Shown here piece after piece: positions 22,503-25,764 of a stretch of DNA of 25,764 nucleotides. Numbering within the stretch: the stretch's first letter is position 1; the number at the start of each line of letters is the position of its first letter. The position numbers and the translations under genes are program-made. Under the pieces are notes generated by a model. The model saw only the letters and a list, made by a program, of their open reading frames with translations. It did no database searches and was not told where the DNA came from. The DNA comes from Ruminococcus sp. (GTDB lineage Bacteria > Bacillota > Clostridia > Oscillospirales > Ruminococcaceae): NCBI GenBank assembly GCA_017961625.1, contig JAGCWY010000050.1, positions 1 to 25,764 on the forward strand, read 5' to 3'.

Positions 22503-24029
22503 ATGAAGGATTCAAAAAGAATATCGGCAGTCACTCTCATACTCATAAGTGAGCTTGTCATTATGATAATACTTTCTCTTGTTGTGACCAAGACCATAAG
22601 CTTCACCACACGTAAAAGCTCAATGGACAATATGCAGACCATAACCAGCGAGCGTGCCCATATAATCCAGACCTACGTGGAAAACTCAGAAAAGATACTA
22701 GCGTACTACAGCAAGGCAGACCAAATATCAGCTCTGCTCAGCGATCCCACAAACAGGGAACTTCAGACAAAAGCTCAGGCATACACCGAGAGCTTTTCAA
22801 AGGATATCGAAAATCTTGAGGGAATATACGTTAGCGAATGGAACACTCATGTTCTTGCTCATACCAATCCTGATATCGTGGGACTTGTTACACGTAAGGA
22901 TCCAGAACCACTGAAACAGCTTCAGGACTCTATGCTCGCAGCAGGCAACGACGTATACGACACAGGCATAATCATATCCCCTGCCAGTGGAAGACAAATA
23001 GTCTCTATGTACAAAGCTGTATATAACGAAGCTAACGAGCCTATAGGACTTGTGGGCCTCGGAATATTCACAGACAGCCTTGTGAGCACTCTCAACGATA
23101 TAAGTATCAGTGGCTTTGATGACAGCTTCTACACAATGATAAACGTCAATGATATGAAATATATATTCATTGACGACGAGGAGCTCATAGGCAAGCCTAC
23201 CGAGAATAAGACTATCCGGCAAATATGCGCAAATCTGAGCAAGGGCAAGGGCAGCGAAGAGGGCAGCTTTGAATACAGAGCAAACGGCACTAAATACGTT
23301 TCCACATATTGTTATATGCCGAAGTACAACTGGCTGCTTATGATCGATGATACAAAAAGAGAGGTCTACTCCCTCACGTACCTTATGGCACTGTATATGG
23401 GGATATTCGGAATAGCCATCCTAGGTCTTGTAATACTTTTTAGCTTCATAAACAGGAAGCAAGAAAAAATGAACCAGAAACTCGCAAATACTATAGTCAA
23501 GAGCAACAAGACAAAGGAATCGCTGTACGCAGCTATGTTCAGGGACGTTCTCACAGATGTAAGGAACCGTATCGCCTTTTCTATGGATTTTGAAGAAGTT
23601 AATTCGACAGAAGATCACCCATACTACTTCATAATGTTCAATATCTCCAATTTTAGCGATATCAACTCACGCTATGGCAACGATACGGGAGACTGGCTCC
23701 TTACAAAGACTGTAGAGATACTTGGACAGGTATTCAAGAACAGCAGGATATACCGCACAGGAGCTGATGAATTCATTGTATCTTTACAGGTTAACAGCGC
23801 AGAAAAGCACACAAGCGATATCCTTGACATCGCTCAGGACGCCTACGAGAGGCTTACCTCTCCTCAGCAGACCCCCACTATGGGTAAGGTAAACTTTGGA
23901 TACAGAGCGGCTGTTGCAAGGAAGGTAGGAACTATAAATACATCAGTAATTACCGTGCTCAAGGCTATGCTCAACAAAGACCCCGAATCACAGTTCGGAC
24001 GTATAAACTTCACAGACCTCAGTTCATAA
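22503..24029 (+). CDS. Membrane Cache-type sensor with degenerate GGDEF domain
   Basis: 508 residues. One membrane span at about 10-31, an extracellular dCache-like sensory domain at about 35-285 (IYVSEWNTHVLAHTNPDIVG, then GLVGLGIFTDSLV and YNWLLMIDDTKREVY), and a second span at about 293-317. A short coil leads to a GGDEF domain at about 340-505. Its hallmarks are altered. The GGDEF loop reads GADEF (420-424). The metal-binding DxDxFK block reads NISNFS (380-385), so the first metal Asp is Asn. No RxxD inhibitory site is seen upstream. It is therefore likely a non-cyclising relic that may act as a GTP or c-di-GMP sensor or a partner. The RBS (GGGGGAGG) is 12 bases from the ATG, longer than usual. 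Confidence 0.85.
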   Translation: MKDSKRISAVTLILISELVIMIILSLVVTKTISFTTRKSSMDNMQTITSERAHIIQTYVENSEKILAYYSKADQISALLSDPTNRELQTKAQAYTESFSKDIENLEGIYVSEWNTHVLAHTNPDIVGLVTRKDPEPLKQLQDSMLAAGNDVYDTGIIISPASGRQIVSMYKAVYNEANEPIGLVGLGIFTDSLVSTLNDISISGFDDSFYTMINVNDMKYIFIDDEELIGKPTENKTIRQICANLSKGKGSEEGSFEYRANGTKYVSTYCYMPKYNWLLMIDDTKREVYSLTYLMALYMGIFGIAILGLVILFSFINRKQEKMNQKLANTIVKSNKTKESLYAAMFRDVLTDVRNRIAFSMDFEEVNSTEDHPYYFIMFNISNFSDINSRYGNDTGDWLLTKTVEILGQVFKNSRIYRTGADEFIVSLQVNSAEKHTSDILDIAQDAYERLTSPQQTPTMGKVNFGYRAAVARKVGTINTSVITVLKAMLNKDPESQFGRINFTDLSS

Positions 24030-24038
24030 CACAGGAAC

Positions 24039-24064
24039 GCGGCTGCCGTATCAACGGCAGCCGC
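24039..24064 (+). terminator. Perfect GC-rich hairpin after the GGDEF gene
   Basis: GCGGCTGCCGT at 24039-24049 and ACGGCAGCCGC at 24054-24064 form 11 perfect pairs with a 4-base ATCA loop, 10 bases past the stop. No U-tract follows, so it may stabilise the 3' end or act as a weak terminator. Confidence 0.6.
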
Positions 24065-24091
24065 TGCTGATTATCGAAGAGAAGATATCTG

Positions 24092-24120
24092 TTGACTTTT
24101 ACGGCATTGCATGATATAAT
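24092..24120 (+). promoter_or_regulatory. Sigma-A-type promoter of the MFS leader
   Basis: TTGACT at 24092-24097 and TATAAT at 24115-24120 are separated by 17 bases, the best promoter in the window. The predicted start near 24127 gives a leader of about 220 bases before the MFS gene. Confidence 0.85.
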
Positions 24121-24135
24121 AACTGTATAAACAAT

Positions 24136-24277
24136 GACCCTCAGACACATGAAAGGCTGATAGTATGTACTGGAAAAGCAGAAATATACAACTGAAAAAT
24201 GGCTATGATCTCCCGTTTACGGGGATAGTGCGCCCTTTTTCGGATTCAGTCGGCTAAAGCATACCGGCTCAAGGGTC
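24136..24277 (+). promoter_or_regulatory. Structured 5' leader of the MFS gene
   Basis: GACCCT at 24136-24141 can pair with AGGGTC at 24272-24277, and the overlapping CAGAC (24142-24146) with GTCTG (24275-24279) instead, so the leader ORF is looped between alternative closing stems. Inside are CCCGT/ACGGG (24212-24223) and a stem AGTCGG/CCGGCT (24248-24269) that spans the leader ORF stop codon. No match to a metabolite riboswitch was recognised. Confidence 0.45.
24165..24257 (+). CDS. 30-residue leader peptide upstream of the MFS transporter
   Basis: ATG at 24165 with AAAGG 8 bases upstream, 30 codons, TAA at 24255-24257. The peptide begins MYWKSRNIQLKNGYD and ends in RPFSDSVG; it is basic and has no signal peptide. 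It lies in the transcribed leader between a strong promoter and an attenuator hairpin. Antibiotic resistance genes for ribosome-targeting drugs are commonly preceded by such peptides, where drug-stalled ribosomes change RNA folding. The placement and RBS argue for translation; which drug would stall it is unknown. It is not a shadow of a larger gene. Confidence 0.6.
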   Translation: MYWKSRNIQLKNGYDLPFTGIVRPFSDSVG

Positions 24278-24303
24278 TGTAAAGGCAATTAAATACGCGC
24301 ATT

Positions 24304-24345
24304 ATCTCCTTGACTGCTTTAAAATTCAGTTTAAGGAGATTTTTT
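24304..24345 (+). promoter_or_regulatory. Attenuator hairpin sequestering the MFS ribosome binding site
   Basis: ATCTCCTT at 24304-24311 pairs with AAGGAGAT at 24333-24340, with an inner ACTG/CAGT, followed by a run of six T (24340-24345) directly before the ATG at 24346. It is thus at once an intrinsic-terminator shape and a mask over the RBS. ATCTCC also occurs at 24208-24213 inside the leader ORF and could pair with the RBS arm in an alternative fold. Confidence 0.75.
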
Positions 24346-25434
24346 ATGTTCAATATAAAGAAACAGCTTTTAAAGCTGTATTTATCATCGGTCTTAGCTG
24401 ATCTTTCCCTGACAGGCGCATGGGTGGCTATACTCGCGGCAAGAGGCTACAGCCTTATAGAGATAAGCATAGCCGAGACCGTATTTCACATCACAAGCAT
24501 TATTTTCGAGCTCCCGTCGGGAGTTATGGCGGACGTGTTCGGCAGAAAGAAAATGCTGATAGTAAGCAGTATAATGCGTTTTATCGGAAATACCGCCATG
24601 ATACTGTCTAATGACCTGTTTATAGTCTGCATAGCTATCGCGCTCCATGCCCTCAGCTATAATTTTTCATCAGGCACCGGCGACGCACTTGCTTATGACT
24701 CAATGAAAAGAGCAGGCACCCACGGGAAATTTGAACGCTACGAGTCAAATCAGCTCATTATATACCGTGTCTGCAACGGCATATCTACGCTGTGTGCAGG
24801 TCTTGCGCTGGCTATCGGCTACAAGCTCGCATACAGCACTGACCTTATCGCCTGTGCCCTACAGCTGGCGGTGCTGTCAACGCTGACGGAGGTAAACGCA
24901 AAGAGCGGCGGCAGTGAAATAAATGTATTCGCAAGGATTCGTGAATGTTTTAGGGATAGCCTGCTTTTTCTCAAAGAGGCGCGTCGAGCTCTGGGGCTCA
25001 TGTTCTGTAATTCATTTGTGGGAGCTGTTGATATACTCCTCCTGTTCTTCCTACAGGCAAAGCTCACGGAAAGAGGTATACCGAATCGTTGGCTCGGTCC
25101 TGCCCTACTGTTTATGGAAACAGGCGGCGTTATCGGTTCAAAGCTGATACTGCGCTTCCCGAAGGTGCGGTACAAGTCAGTGTTTATATTCACAGCTGCA
25201 CTTGTTGCCGTAGGAGTGCTTCTCGAACACTCCGCAAGCTTCGTCATAATGGCGCTGGGCGGCTTTATAGCTGCTACAGGCGACGACGCCCTACAAGTAA
25301 GGACAAATGCAAAGCTTCAGGATATGTTCCCCTCCGAGCAGCGTGCGACCCTCACTTCCGTGGAGTCCCTGAGCTTTTCGGTCATTATGATAATCCTTAC
25401 TCCTCTTGCAGGAGCATTATTCAGTATATGGTGA
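24346..25434 (+). CDS. MFS transporter, putative drug efflux
   Basis: 362 residues with about 10-12 hydrophobic segments. The loop after segment 2 has the MFS motif GVMADVFGRKKML, with intact DxFGRKK. The N terminus (MFNIKKQLLKLYLSSVLADLSLTGAWVAILAARGYSLIEISIAETVFHI) and the FELPSGVMAD segment are typical of small MFS exporters, including tetracycline/macrolide-type efflux proteins. Substrate specificity cannot be read from the sequence. A TTG start at 24310 falls inside the attenuator stem; the ATG at 24346 with AAGGAG (24333-24338) 7-8 bases away is the true start. Expression is probably controlled by the leader peptide and attenuator. It is convergent with the rRNA operon at the right edge. 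Confidence 0.85.
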   Translation: MFNIKKQLLKLYLSSVLADLSLTGAWVAILAARGYSLIEISIAETVFHITSIIFELPSGVMADVFGRKKMLIVSSIMRFIGNTAMILSNDLFIVCIAIALHALSYNFSSGTGDALAYDSMKRAGTHGKFERYESNQLIIYRVCNGISTLCAGLALAIGYKLAYSTDLIACALQLAVLSTLTEVNAKSGGSEINVFARIRECFRDSLLFLKEARRALGLMFCNSFVGAVDILLLFFLQAKLTERGIPNRWLGPALLFMETGGVIGSKLILRFPKVRYKSVFIFTAALVAVGVLLEHSASFVIMALGGFIAATGDDALQVRTNAKLQDMFPSEQRATLTSVESLSFSVIMIILTPLAGALFSIW

Positions 25435-25465
25435 TACAAAAAGAGCTTTGTTATATAAAATAAAT

Positions 25466-25505
25466 GCCCCGAAGCATTTCAATATGCTTCGGGGCTATGC
25501 TTTCT
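25466..25505 (+). terminator. Intrinsic terminator of the MFS gene
   Basis: GCCCCGAAGCAT at 25466-25477 pairs with ATGCTTCGGGGC at 25484-25495, with a 6-base loop, followed by TATGCTTTCT. Confidence 0.8.
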
Positions 25506-25539
25506 AACTTTGCTACCGGAATAAATCATAATTTTCGGA

Positions 25540-25623
25540 GAAAAAATTTGATTCGAGCCGTTAGCCCCTTGTATGGGGATGTGGGCATAACCACCTACAA
25601 GGGACGCCAAAGTGCAGGCAAAC
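25540..25623. other. Hairpin-containing spacer downstream of the rRNA operon
   Basis: Within this stretch CCCTTGTA (about 25566-25573) is inverted as TACAAGGG (about 25596-25603) around a G-rich loop. It follows the 5S terminator on the minus strand. Short ORFs on both strands here are probably not genes. It may be an rRNA-operon-associated repeat or a second structured 3' element; I see no tRNA. Confidence 0.35.
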
Positions 25624-25650
25624 AAAAAAGGACTGCGAATGCAGTCCTTT
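25624..25650 (-). terminator. Intrinsic terminator of the rRNA operon
   Basis: AAAGGACTGC at 25627-25636 pairs with GCAGTCCTTT at 25641-25650, with a 4-base loop. On the minus strand it ends in six T, immediately after the 5S rRNA. Confidence 0.9.
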
Positions 25651-25655
25651 AAAAA

Positions 25656-25764
<109 letters not shown>

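Noticed and set aside
24310..24345. TTG-initiated extension of the MFS transporter
   Set aside because: It falls within the attenuator hairpin and has no RBS; ATG 24346 has one.
25545..25580. TTCGAGCC/TCGAATC stretch resembling a tRNA T-loop
   Set aside because: No acceptor stem, anticodon arm or CCA end can be drawn around it on either strand.

Overview
The window looks like a chromosomal segment of a cellulosome-type Ruminococcus (Clostridia, Oscillospiraceae; R. flavefaciens/albus group). The grounds are two secreted proteins ending in type I dockerins, long poly-threonine linkers, a type III glutamine synthetase, strong AAGGAGG ribosome binding sites, moderate GC content and a Firmicutes-like 5S rRNA. 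Genus is an inference; no species is claimed.

Layout, left to right. (1) 1-2500, rightward: the C-terminal part of a P-II nitrogen regulator, then glutamine synthetase III, closed by a strong bidirectional terminator. (2) 2500-2710: a convergent gap with three consecutive hairpins of unknown identity. (3) 2710-6614, leftward: ECF sigma factor, one-pass membrane partner (anti-sigma-like) and a large lipoprotein with a solute-binding-protein domain, tightly packed as one operon. (4) 6832-16329, leftward: a second ECF sigma/membrane-partner pair, a 1719-residue LRR/Ig/poly-Thr surface protein, then a separately terminated secreted papain-family protease with a dockerin. (5) 16440-16905, leftward: a transcription unit without a clear large gene. 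It holds structured RNA and a tiny ORF, ends in an intrinsic terminator, and starts from a promoter-like motif almost identical to the one upstream of the second ECF sigma gene. (6) 17006-21360, rightward: a secreted duplicated-domain dockerin protein, an MBL-fold hydrolase and an alpha/beta hydrolase. (7) 21575-24064, rightward: a cytidine-deaminase-like protein and a membrane Cache-type sensor with a degenerate GGDEF domain. (8) 24092-25505, rightward: a putative drug-efflux MFS transporter behind a 5' leader that encodes a 30-residue peptide and ends in an attenuator hairpin sequestering the ribosome binding site. (9) 25624-25764, leftward: the 3' end of an rRNA operon (5S rRNA plus terminator).

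How it fits together. Much of the window concerns the cell envelope and cell surface: two sigma/membrane-sensor modules each sit next to exported proteins, and two dockerin proteins would be displayed on a cohesin scaffold encoded elsewhere. The most unusual signals are the paired promoter motif (16291-16329 and 16867-16904) with its RNA/small-ORF unit, and the leader-peptide/attenuator architecture of the MFS gene. Several start codons were moved downstream from the longest possible ORF because the Shine-Dalgarno sequence or signal peptide demands it.
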